From Lachnospiraceae bacterium (GTDB lineage: Bacteria > Bacillota > Clostridia > Lachnospirales > Lachnospiraceae), in contig JAEDFR010000116.1 in NCBI GenBank assembly GCA_016297945.1, forward strand, positions 1-7,030: DNA of 7,030 nucleotides, read 5' to 3'. Every line of letters starts with the position of its first letter. Position 1 is the stretch's first letter. The position numbers were made by a program, and so were the translations under genes. Shown here in pieces: positions 1-6,298 of the stretch. The notes under the pieces were generated by a model. It searched no databases, was not told the DNA's origin, and was given only the letters and a program-made list of their open reading frames with translations.

Positions 1-33
1 AAAGTATAAGTGGTTAGGGTTTTTGTGTAAATT

Positions 34-753
34 ATGCGTTTAGATAAATATTTGTCCGATTGCGGCATCGATACAAGAAGCAAATGCAAAAAATATATCC
101 GACAAGGCAGAGTTTTGGTAAATGATATTCTCATCACGGATGAGGCATTTCATGTACGTGATGAGGATAGTGTTGTTTTTGATCAAAAACCGATTAAGTT
201 AGAAAGACAACTTTATCTTATGTTTCATAAACCAGCCGGCTGTGTGTGTGCCTTGTCAGATCCGTCCCACAGGACGGTCATAGATTATTTTCCGGCTGAT
301 ATCAAAAAGCGTCTACTGATTGTTGGCAGACTGGATAAAGATACGGAAGGTCTTTTATTTTTGACCGATGACGGTGCGTTTGTCCATCATCTGATGTCGC
401 CCAAAAAACATGTTGAAAAGACCTATTATTTCTGTGCAAATGGTCATCTTTGCGATAGGGCATGTGATATGGTAACATCCGGCATCAATATCGGCGATGA
501 AACACAAACAAAGCCTGCTACCTTACAAATTTTGCAGACAGAGGCCAATCAGATACAAGGGCTATTATCCATTACCGAAGGAAGATATCATCAGGTAAAA
601 CGTATGATGAAGGTCCTTGGAGTTGAGGTTACATATCTGAAACGTATTTCCATCGGAAAAATACGTCTGGATGATAACTTGTCTGCCGGGGAGTTTCGGG
701 CGCTTACGGATAAAGAATTAGAATTATTAAATTATCATCAAAGAGAGAAATAA
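34..753 (+). CDS. rsuA: RsuA-like 16S rRNA pseudouridine synthase
   Basis: This 239-residue protein belongs to the RsuA/RluB/RluE/RluF family, cytoplasmic enzymes that isomerise a uridine in rRNA to pseudouridine. An S4 RNA-binding domain opens the protein (about residues 1-45, beginning MRLDKYLSDCG). The catalytic domain follows, with KPAG at 66-69 and the signature GRLDKDTEGLL around the catalytic Asp101. A second motif, EGRYHQVKRM at 182-191, matches RsuA (16S U516) better than RluB, whose equivalent reads more like EGRNRxVRRM; the symbol rests on that motif, and the exact target is inferred. An in-frame TAA at 28-30 makes the ATG at 34 the first possible start. No good ribosome binding site precedes it (only AGGG at 16-19, which is too distant). 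It ends one base before ygiQ and is probably cotranscribed with it. Confidence 0.93.
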   Translation: MRLDKYLSDCGIDTRSKCKKYIRQGRVLVNDILITDEAFHVRDEDSVVFDQKPIKLERQLYLMFHKPAGCVCALSDPSHRTVIDYFPADIKKRLLIVGRLDKDTEGLLFLTDDGAFVHHLMSPKKHVEKTYYFCANGHLCDRACDMVTSGINIGDETQTKPATLQILQTEANQIQGLLSITEGRYHQVKRMMKVLGVEVTYLKRISIGKIRLDDNLSAGEFRALTDKELELLNYHQREK

Positions 754-754
754 A

Positions 755-2698
755 ATGCCTTTTTTACCTATGACATTAGACGAATGTCAAAAGCAGAATA
801 TTGAACAACTGGATTTTGTTTATATTATAGGGGATGCATATGTAGACCATCCGTCATTCGGACATGCCATTATTTCCAGAGTTTTAGAATCTTTTGGATA
901 TACGGTCGGAATCATTTCCCAGCCTGACTGGAAGAATCCGGACAGCATTAAGATGCTTGGAAAACCGCGCCTTGCTTTTTTGATTACGGCCGGTAATATG
1001 GATTCGATGGTAAATCATTATTATGTCAGTAAAAAAAGAAGAACGAGTGATGCCTATACGCCCGGCGGTGCATGCAACAGACGACCGGATCATGCTGCGG
1101 TAGTATATAGTAATCTGGTCCGCAGTCAATATAAAGATACACCGATTATTTTAGGCGGGATTGAAGCGAGTCTTCGTAGAATGGCACATTACGATTACTG
1201 GTCTGATTCGTTGAAACGTTCCATTTTACTTGATAGCGGTGCAGATATGATTTCTTATGGAATGGGCGAAAAATCAATTGTCGAGATTGCAGATGCCTTA
1301 AACAGCGGTATGGATGTAAAAGATTTGACATATATCCGCGGAACCGTATATAAAGCACGTAATACGGAACATGTATGTGATGGAGTTATGCTTCCGTCTT
1401 TTATGGAGTTGAAAGAAGAAAAGAAGCAGTATGCACAATCTTTTGCAATCCAATATGAAAATACGGACCCGTATTCCGGTAAAACACTGATTGAACCATA
1501 TGAACATGATGTATATGTGATACAAAATCCACCTTCCATTCCACTGAAGGAAATGGAAATGGATGATATTTACGCACTCCCTTATATGAGGCGCTCGCAT
1601 CCCTCTTATGATGCTTTGGGCGGAGTCCCTGCCACAAAAGAAATACAGTTTTCCTTAATCAGTAACCGTGGATGTTTCGGAGGCTGTAATTTTTGCGCAC
1701 TGACGTTTCATCAGGGAAGGATTGTGCAGACCAGGAGCCACGAATCGATTATCAAAGAGGCAGTCAGTATGACAGAGGATCCGGACTTTAAAGGATATAT
1801 TCACGATGTCGGTGGGCCGACGGCCAATTTCAGGGCACCTTCCTGTGAAAAACAATTACAGTACGGCGTTTGCAAAAACAAACAATGCCTGTTTCCCAAG
1901 CCATGTTCCAATTTAAATGCCGATCATAGTGATTATGTGTCATTGCTTCGTAAGCTTCGAAAGCTTCCGAACGTGAAAAAAGTTTTTATTCGTTCCGGAA
2001 TTCGCTTTGATTATCTACTCTGTGATAAAGATGATACTTTCTTTCATGAATTGTTGCGATATCATGTCAGTGGGCAGTTAAAGGTTGCTCCCGAGCATAT
2101 TTCGGATGCGGTGCTTTGTCGCATGGGTAAACCTGAAAATGCTGTTTATGAGCGCTTTATGAAAAAATATGAGGATTACAATGAAAAGATCGGGAAAAAA
2201 CAATATCTGGTTCCGTATCTGATGTCCTCGCACCCCGGTTCTACTCTAAAAGAAGCCATAGAACTAGCGGAATATATCAGGGATCTCGGATATATGCCAC
2301 AGCAGGTTCAGGATTTTTATCCGACGCCTTCAACCATGTCAACGGTGATGTATTATACCGGTATTGATCCACGGGATATGAAACCGGTTTATGTTGTAAA
2401 AAATCCACATGAAAAGGCTATGCAAAGAGCCTTGATACAATATAAAAATCCGGAAAATTATGATTTGGTCAAGGAAGCTTTATTAAAAATGCACCGGGAA
2501 GATTTAATCGGATTTGGCCCTAAATGTCTGATACCTCCAAGGAAAATGGAAAAGAAGGGAAAAGCCCGAAATCTTGGTCAAAAGAATGCCAATTTCAAAA
2601 ATCAGAAACATAAAAATGGAAAAGGCATTAAAACCGGAAACATCGGTAAAAACAAGATGAGCAGTAAAAATAACAGCAATACAGTCAATCGAAAATAG
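755..2698 (+). CDS. ygiQ: YgiQ family radical SAM protein
   Basis: This 647-residue protein is a YgiQ (UPF0313) radical SAM enzyme; its reaction is not established to my knowledge. The N-terminal domain carries the family block GDAYVDHPSFG near residues 26-36 and GGIEAS at 134-139. The radical SAM core has the CxxxCxxC motif at Cys307, Cys311 and Cys314, which should bind the 4Fe-4S cluster that cleaves S-adenosylmethionine. A second cysteine group (Cys364, 373, 378, 384) is, as I recall, typical of the family and may bind another cluster. Further family blocks are KVAPEH at 443-448 and the SSHPGS region near 491. From about residue 600 the protein becomes a basic lysine/asparagine-rich tail. 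The start is one base after the upstream stop, with a modest GAGAGA site at 743-748. The TAG stop may be the product of an indel, because tail-like coding sequence continues in the next frame to 2795. Confidence 0.95.
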   Translation: MPFLPMTLDECQKQNIEQLDFVYIIGDAYVDHPSFGHAIISRVLESFGYTVGIISQPDWKNPDSIKMLGKPRLAFLITAGNMDSMVNHYYVSKKRRTSDAYTPGGACNRRPDHAAVVYSNLVRSQYKDTPIILGGIEASLRRMAHYDYWSDSLKRSILLDSGADMISYGMGEKSIVEIADALNSGMDVKDLTYIRGTVYKARNTEHVCDGVMLPSFMELKEEKKQYAQSFAIQYENTDPYSGKTLIEPYEHDVYVIQNPPSIPLKEMEMDDIYALPYMRRSHPSYDALGGVPATKEIQFSLISNRGCFGGCNFCALTFHQGRIVQTRSHESIIKEAVSMTEDPDFKGYIHDVGGPTANFRAPSCEKQLQYGVCKNKQCLFPKPCSNLNADHSDYVSLLRKLRKLPNVKKVFIRSGIRFDYLLCDKDDTFFHELLRYHVSGQLKVAPEHISDAVLCRMGKPENAVYERFMKKYEDYNEKIGKKQYLVPYLMSSHPGSTLKEAIELAEYIRDLGYMPQQVQDFYPTPSTMSTVMYYTGIDPRDMKPVYVVKNPHEKAMQRALIQYKNPENYDLVKEALLKMHREDLIGFGPKCLIPPRKMEKKGKARNLGQKNANFKNQKHKNGKGIKTGNIGKNKMSSKNNSNTVNRK

Positions 2699-2729
2699 CG
2701 AAAATAAAAACAATATAAGAAAAAGTAAC

Positions 2730-2753
2730 AACAAAAGAAATAACAAAAGAAAT
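2730..2753 (+). repeat. Perfect tandem 12-base duplication
   Basis: AACAAAAGAAAT occurs twice back to back, at 2730-2741 and 2742-2753, with no mismatch. In the open frame described for the YgiQ tail remnant, each copy encodes Asn-Lys-Arg-Asn. The unit is a multiple of three bases, which is what duplication inside a coding tail would keep. It is short, and the region is simple in composition, so chance or polymerase slippage is also possible. Confidence 0.8.
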
Positions 2754-2777
2754 AGTAATAATACAATTAAAGTCAAC

Positions 2778-2783
2778 AGGAGA
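2778..2783 (+). promoter_or_regulatory. Ribosome binding site of the membrane protein gene
   Basis: AGGAGA lies nine bases (counted from AGGAG) before the ATG at 2792 and is the strongest Shine-Dalgarno match in the first operon. It fixes the start of the downstream gene and shows that this gene is translated independently despite the longer gap upstream. Confidence 0.8.
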
Positions 2784-2791
2784 AAGTCATT

Positions 2792-3355
2792 ATGAAAAAA
2801 GTGCAAAAAGGAGATTTTGCCTATTATAATTACAAGAAAAAAATGGTCGTGTTTCTGACCGTTCTTTATTTTGCATTATCTATCGGACTTTATATCATCG
2901 GATATGTAACGACCGGAAGTAATAAAAACCTTTTAACCATTGTTGCGGTGCTGGGCATGCTTCCGGCGAGTAAAAGTGCGGTTTCTATGGTTATGTATTT
3001 GCGATATCATGGTTGTACTACCGATGATTATGAGCTGTTGAAGCAAAATGTCGACTCATTTGTGCATGCCTATGGTCTGGTATTTACAACGTACAAAAAG
3101 AATTATGAAGCTTGCGCCTGTATCGTTAAAAACGGTTATGTATATGTGTGTATTTCCAATCACCCAAATGATGCGGATGAGTTAAAAAAGCATATATCCG
3201 ACATGATTCGTCAAAACGGCTTAAAAGGTATGGCCGGTGTCTTTACAAATAAAGATGATTATTTAAAACGATTATCAGATTTAGAAAAAAAGGATGATGA
3301 AGACAGAGCCAATGATGAAGCATTACTGAATTTGATGCTTCAACTGTCATTATAA
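2792..3355 (+). CDS. Conserved-looking two-span membrane protein of unknown function
   Basis: I do not recognise a named family for this 187-residue protein. It has a lysine-rich start, two likely transmembrane helices (about 18-40 and 47-70) joined by a short loop, and a soluble C-terminal part of about 115 residues. The positive charges before the first helix and after the second suggest that both ends face the cytoplasm. The soluble part alternates predicted strands and helices (for example GYVYVCIS at 115-122), has cysteines at 75, 108, 110 and 120, and ends in an acidic, leucine-rich segment. There is no signal-peptide cleavage site or obvious catalytic motif. The start has a good ribosome binding site. 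Its stop lies two bases before the next pseudouridine synthase gene, so it is firmly part of the operon. A membrane-tethered accessory role is only a guess. Confidence 0.82.
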   Translation: MKKVQKGDFAYYNYKKKMVVFLTVLYFALSIGLYIIGYVTTGSNKNLLTIVAVLGMLPASKSAVSMVMYLRYHGCTTDDYELLKQNVDSFVHAYGLVFTTYKKNYEACACIVKNGYVYVCISNHPNDADELKKHISDMIRQNGLKGMAGVFTNKDDYLKRLSDLEKKDDEDRANDEALLNLMLQLSL

Positions 3356-3357
3356 TT

Positions 3358-4392
3358 ATGAAAGAACTGATTATTAACCGGAATGAAGCCGGACAGCGTT
3401 TTGATAAATATCTTGGAAAAGTATTTTCAGAAGCTTCCATGGGATTTATCTATAAAATGCTCAGGAAAAAGAATTTTACATTGAATGGAAAAAAGGCAGA
3501 CGGAAAAGAAATCTTAAAACAAGGAGATTGTGTGAAACTCTTTGTTTCAGATGATACCTTTGCAAAGTTTAGCAGTACAGGATTCAGTCAGATGAATCAG
3601 GCAAAATATAACTATCCGAACCTAGCAAAGAGTGAGTTGTCTTTACTTTCCCTATCCATTATCTATGAAGACAATGATATTCTGATTTTTAATAAACCGG
3701 CAGGAATGCTCTCGCAAAAGGCACGCCCTGAGGACGTTTCCCTAAATGAATATCTGATTGGTTATATGCTAACGGAACATATGATAAATCCCGGCGATTT
3801 AACTACGTTTAAACCATCCATTGCCAATCGGATTGACCGGAATACCACAGGAGCTGTATTGTGTGGGAAATCCCTTATCGGACTGCAATTTCTTTCCGAA
3901 ATCCTCAAAGAAAGAACCTTGCACAAGTTTTATCGGACCATCGTTTTGGGTGAAATAGCAAAACCGCTGCTTTTAGACGGCTATTTAAAGAAAAATGAAA
4001 AAACAAATAAAGTCTCCATATCAGAGGATAAAGGTAATGACGGAGAATATATTAAAACAAAAATTGAGCCTTTAGCGCATTTTTCATATCAGGGAGAAGT
4101 GTATACGGAAGTCAGAGTAGAGCTTATTACCGGAAAGACACATCAGATTCGTGCCCATCTTGCTAACATCGGACATCCCTTGATCGGTGATACGAAATAT
4201 GGCAATAGGACTGTCTTAAATCCGTTTCCAATAAGACATCAGTTATTACACTCTTTTGAAATATGCTTTCCGGCTGCCTGTCAGATCCGGCATGAGAATT
4301 TTTTGTATCTGGCAGACAAGCGGTTTTATGCTGCGTTATCAGAAGATTATGAAAAAATAGTAAGGTTGTTAAAAGATGGGAACATGGAATAG
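3358..4392 (+). CDS. RluA/RluC/RluD-family pseudouridine synthase
   Basis: This 344-residue cytoplasmic enzyme belongs to the RluA superfamily, which makes pseudouridine in rRNA (RluC and RluD act on 23S rRNA) or tRNA. An S4-like RNA-binding domain covers roughly residues 1-65. The catalytic domain shows NKPAGMLSQ at 112-120 and NRIDRNTTG around the catalytic Asp160, where RluC/RluD usually read HRLDRDTSG. The later motif GKTHQIRAHL at 259-268, followed by GHPLIGDTKYG at 272-282, is diagnostic of the family. The specific uridine target cannot be read from sequence, so no symbol is given. The ATG follows the previous stop by two bases and has no visible Shine-Dalgarno sequence, which suggests translation by coupling to the membrane protein gene. 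Its last 17 bases overlap recU. Confidence 0.93.
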   Translation: MKELIINRNEAGQRFDKYLGKVFSEASMGFIYKMLRKKNFTLNGKKADGKEILKQGDCVKLFVSDDTFAKFSSTGFSQMNQAKYNYPNLAKSELSLLSLSIIYEDNDILIFNKPAGMLSQKARPEDVSLNEYLIGYMLTEHMINPGDLTTFKPSIANRIDRNTTGAVLCGKSLIGLQFLSEILKERTLHKFYRTIVLGEIAKPLLLDGYLKKNEKTNKVSISEDKGNDGEYIKTKIEPLAHFSYQGEVYTEVRVELITGKTHQIRAHLANIGHPLIGDTKYGNRTVLNPFPIRHQLLHSFEICFPAACQIRHENFLYLADKRFYAALSEDYEKIVRLLKDGNME

Positions 4393-4939
4393 CCGCGGAC
4401 TTCGTGGGTCTGCGTTGGAAGAATTGATTAATCGAACCAATGAGAAATATAGGGAAAAAGGTCTTGCCTTAATTCAAAAGGTTCCGACACCGATTACACC
4501 GATAAAAATCGATAAAGAGACCAGACATATTACTTTGGCCTATTTTGATCAGAAATCGACGGTAGATTATATTGGAGCGGTACAGGGGATTCCCATTTGT
4601 TTTGATGCAAAAGAATGTGCATCCGATACCTTTCAGTTGCAAAACATCCATCCACATCAGGTGGCTTTTATGGCAGATTTTGAAAAACAGGACGGGGTTG
4701 CATTTTTTCTGATTCATTTTACGCATCGTGATATGTTGTATTATTTGCCGTTTCGTCATCTGCAGGTTTTCTGGGAAAGAGCGCAAAGCGGTGGCAGAAA
4801 AAGCTTTCGTATTGATGAATTGGATTTATCTTATGAACTGAAGCATAAAGCGGGACTTTTTGTCCCCTATCTGGACACACTTCAAAAAGACTTAAACGAA
4901 CGTGAATTATTGGATGACGATACAGATTCGACAGAGTGA
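4376..4939 (+). CDS. recU: Holliday junction resolvase RecU
   Basis: This 187-residue protein matches RecU, the Firmicutes Holliday junction resolvase that works with RuvAB in recombination and chromosome segregation. The N-terminal SRGLRGSALEELINRTN block (residues 6-22) matches the SNRGMTLEDDLNETN block of Bacillus RecU. The nuclease core shows STVDYIG with Asp64 and FDAKE with Asp77 and Lys79, then LQNIHPHQ at 88-95 and GGRKSFRIDEL at 139-149. Bacillus RecU has FEAKE at the second site, so Glu is replaced by Asp; from memory this is common in clostridial forms. The start lies inside the preceding gene, with TAAGG at 4361-4365 ten bases upstream as a weak ribosome site. The protein lacks the longer N-terminal arm of Bacillus RecU. 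It ends the first operon; no terminator follows. Confidence 0.93.
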   Translation: MGTWNSRGLRGSALEELINRTNEKYREKGLALIQKVPTPITPIKIDKETRHITLAYFDQKSTVDYIGAVQGIPICFDAKECASDTFQLQNIHPHQVAFMADFEKQDGVAFFLIHFTHRDMLYYLPFRHLQVFWERAQSGGRKSFRIDELDLSYELKHKAGLFVPYLDTLQKDLNERELLDDDTDSTE

Positions 4940-4963
4940 GCTGCTACAGACAGATTTTGGAAA

Positions 4964-4979
4964 ATGATTGACAAATCAT
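4964..4979. repeat. Inverted repeat over the his -35 box
   Basis: ATGATT (4964-4969) and AATCAT (4974-4979) are perfect reverse complements separated by GACA, and the -35 hexamer TTGACA lies within the element. The symmetry and position suit a repressor operator, but six-base arms are short enough to arise by chance. Confidence 0.35.
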
Positions 4980-4996
4980 GTGGATTTCAGTATACT
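4968..4996 (+). promoter_or_regulatory. Housekeeping sigma promoter for hisZG
   Basis: A consensus -35 box, TTGACA at 4968-4973, is followed by a 17-base spacer and TATACT at 4991-4996, which differs from the TATAAT consensus at one base. Transcription should begin near 5002-5004, giving a leader of about 74 bases before hisZ. It lies in the only sizeable intergenic region between the two gene groups. No terminator separates it from recU, so read-through from the upstream operon may add to his expression. Confidence 0.85.
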
Positions 4997-5018
4997 AAAA
5001 AACGCGTCAGTATATTAG
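4987..5018 (+). repeat. Imperfect direct repeat spanning the his -10 box and start site
   Basis: TCAGTATACTAA at 4987-4998 and TCAGTATATTAG at 5007-5018 agree at 10 of 12 positions and lie 20 bases apart, about two turns of the helix. The first copy contains the -10 hexamer and the second lies just after the predicted start site. The arrangement fits two regulator sites on the same DNA face. No regulator is identified. Confidence 0.4.
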
Positions 5019-5019
5019 C

Positions 5020-5037
5020 GAATTAGCACTTTAATTC
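5020..5037 (+). promoter_or_regulatory. Small AT-rich hairpin in the his leader
   Basis: GAATTA (5020-5025) can pair with TAATTC (5032-5037) around a six-base loop. The stem is weak and no run of T follows, so it is not a terminator. No T-box signature (a TGGNACCGCG-like antiterminator element) and no cluster of histidine codons is visible in the leader. Confidence 0.25.
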
Positions 5038-5056
5038 ACGAAAGCACAGAGCGAAT

Positions 5057-5065
5057 GAGGAAGGA
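5057..5065 (+). promoter_or_regulatory. Ribosome binding site of hisZ
   Basis: GAGGAAGGA precedes the ATG at 5077. The nearer AAGGA core leaves an eleven-base, AT-rich spacer, somewhat longer than usual. No other in-frame start fits better. Confidence 0.65.
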
Positions 5066-5076
5066 TAATTATTTTT

Positions 5077-6288
5077 ATGAAAAAAGTGGTACATACGCCG
5101 GAAGGTGTAAGAGATATTTATGGAAATGAATGTCAGAGAAAACATTTTTTGCAGGATAAAATACATGAAAATATTTTGCGTTTCGGCTATCAGGATATTG
5201 AAACGCCGACATTTGAATTTTTTGATGTTTTTGGCAAAGAAATCGGAACAACTGCCAGTAAGGAATTATATAAATTTTTCGATAAAGAAGGTAATACGTT
5301 AGTGTTAAGACCGGATTTTACGCCTTCTATCGGGAGATGTGCAGCAAAGTATTTTATGGAAGAATCTCTACCTGTCAGACTTACATATCTTGGTAATACT
5401 TTTACTAATACGTCAAATCTTCAGGGAAAATTAAAAGAAACCACGCAGATGGGTGTGGAATTGATCGGGGATGATTCCGTTATGGCTGATGCAGAAATGA
5501 TTCACATTGCGGTTTCTTCTTTAAAAGCTGCCGGTTTATCTGATTTTCAGATCAGTATCGGTGAAATCGGATTTTTTAAGGGTATTTGCAGGGAATTACA
5601 ATTGGATGAAGATACGGAAGCAGAGTTAAGAGAAAATATATCCAACAAAAACTACTTTGGTGCAGAAGAATTACTTTCCGATAAAAATCTGTCCCAAAAG
5701 CAGGTTGAATCCATTTTAAAAATCACGGAATTGTTTGGTTCTGTTGAAATATTATCAGAGGCGAAAGAACTGGTTCATAATGCCCAAAGTAAATGCGCGA
5801 TTGACCGTCTGATGCGTCTTTATGAATTGTTGCAGATTTATCATGATGAAAGGTATATTTCTTTTGATTTAGGACTTGTCAGCAAATATCATTATTATAC
5901 CGGTATTATTTTTAAAGGCTATACCTATGGAACCGGCGATGCAATTGTTACAGGCGGTCGTTATGATGCTTTGCTTTCTTACTTTGGTAAAAACTCTGCT
6001 TCCATCGGTTTTGTTATTAACGTAGATGGTCTGATGCAGGCAATGGCATCGCGTAAGCTTTTACCGGATATTTATCCTTTGATGACATTGATTACTTACG
6101 AAAAGGGATGCGAAAGTGATGCAATCCGTTATGCAGGAGAGTTAAGAAGTCTTTCTAAAAACTGTGAGTTACTGCAATTGGATGCAGAACACGATGATAC
6201 CTATTTTGTGGAATATGCAAAGAAAAGACCCAATACATCCGTAGTGAAATTGTCATCAAAAGGGATAAAAGAGCTATATAATGCTTAG
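5077..6288 (+). CDS. hisZ: ATP phosphoribosyltransferase regulatory subunit HisZ
   Basis: HisZ is a cytoplasmic, catalytically inactive relative of histidyl-tRNA synthetase. It binds short-form HisG and is needed for activity and histidine feedback in the first step of histidine synthesis. The 403-residue protein begins VVHTPEGVRDIYG and keeps the class II synthetase-like fold: LRPDFTPSIGR at 77-87, a motif 2-like region at 104-130, DLGLVSKYHYYTGIIF at 264-279 and GGRYDALLSYFG at 293-304. The final 80 or so residues do not look like a full anticodon-binding domain, which argues for HisZ rather than HisS, as does the hisG gene directly downstream. It is preceded by its own strong promoter, and its stop TAG shares bases with the hisG ribosome binding site. 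Confidence 0.95.
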   Translation: MKKVVHTPEGVRDIYGNECQRKHFLQDKIHENILRFGYQDIETPTFEFFDVFGKEIGTTASKELYKFFDKEGNTLVLRPDFTPSIGRCAAKYFMEESLPVRLTYLGNTFTNTSNLQGKLKETTQMGVELIGDDSVMADAEMIHIAVSSLKAAGLSDFQISIGEIGFFKGICRELQLDEDTEAELRENISNKNYFGAEELLSDKNLSQKQVESILKITELFGSVEILSEAKELVHNAQSKCAIDRLMRLYELLQIYHDERYISFDLGLVSKYHYYTGIIFKGYTYGTGDAIVTGGRYDALLSYFGKNSASIGFVINVDGLMQAMASRKLLPDIYPLMTLITYEKGCESDAIRYAGELRSLSKNCELLQLDAEHDDTYFVEYAKKRPNTSVVKLSSKGIKELYNA

Positions 6289-6291
6289 GAG
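6287..6291 (+). promoter_or_regulatory. Ribosome binding site that decides the hisG start
   Basis: AGGAG overlaps the end of the hisZ stop codon and lies seven bases before the ATG at 6299. The in-frame ATGs at 6281 and 6293 lie before it or too close to it, so 6299 is the preferred start. Confidence 0.75.
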
Positions 6292-6298
6292 AATGATT

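Larger units (their letters stand above)
2696..2795 (+). other. Possible out-of-frame remnant of the YgiQ C-terminal tail
   Basis: After the ygiQ TAG at 2696-2698 the DNA keeps the same A-rich composition. The frame that includes codons 2694-2696, 2697-2699 and 2700-2702 stays open until TGA at 2793-2795 and encodes a lysine/asparagine/arginine-rich stretch much like the YgiQ tail before it. The other two forward frames close quickly. Removing one A from the AAAA run at 2692-2695 would join the two frames, giving a protein of about 679 residues whose stop overlaps the next start as ATGA. This may be a natural frameshift, a sequencing error, or chance in low-complexity DNA. The sequence shows the open frame; the mutational history is inferred. 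Confidence 0.4.

Noticed and set aside
1325..1354. TTGACA followed by TATATA (16-base spacer) or TATAAA (18-base spacer) inside ygiQ
   Set aside because: It is a fair promoter match on the + strand but lies in coding sequence, with no gene start suited to it nearby; chance in AT-rich DNA is likely.
1255..1637. Several overlapping - strand reading frames opposite ygiQ
   Set aside because: They are shadows of a well-supported gene and have no ribosome sites or recognisable motifs.
1946..1972. Three near-identical 9-base units in ygiQ
   Set aside because: They encode LRK-LRK-LPN within a helix, and that Leu/Arg/Lys-rich pattern is normal for YgiQ proteins.
2504..2806. A 100-residue reading frame on the - strand rich in Leu and Phe
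   Set aside because: It is the reverse of the Lys/Asn-rich ygiQ tail; the apparent hydrophobic protein is a composition artefact.
4940..4967. Possible terminator after recU
   Set aside because: ATTTT and AAAAT could pair, but only around a two-base loop and with no GC stem or T run.
5001..5076. Possible T-box or histidine leader peptide before hisZ
   Set aside because: The leader is only about 74 bases, has no T-box antiterminator signature, and has no run of His codons.
5120..5302. Alternate-frame + strand reading frame within hisZ
   Set aside because: It lies wholly within hisZ, whose protein motifs are clear in the main frame.
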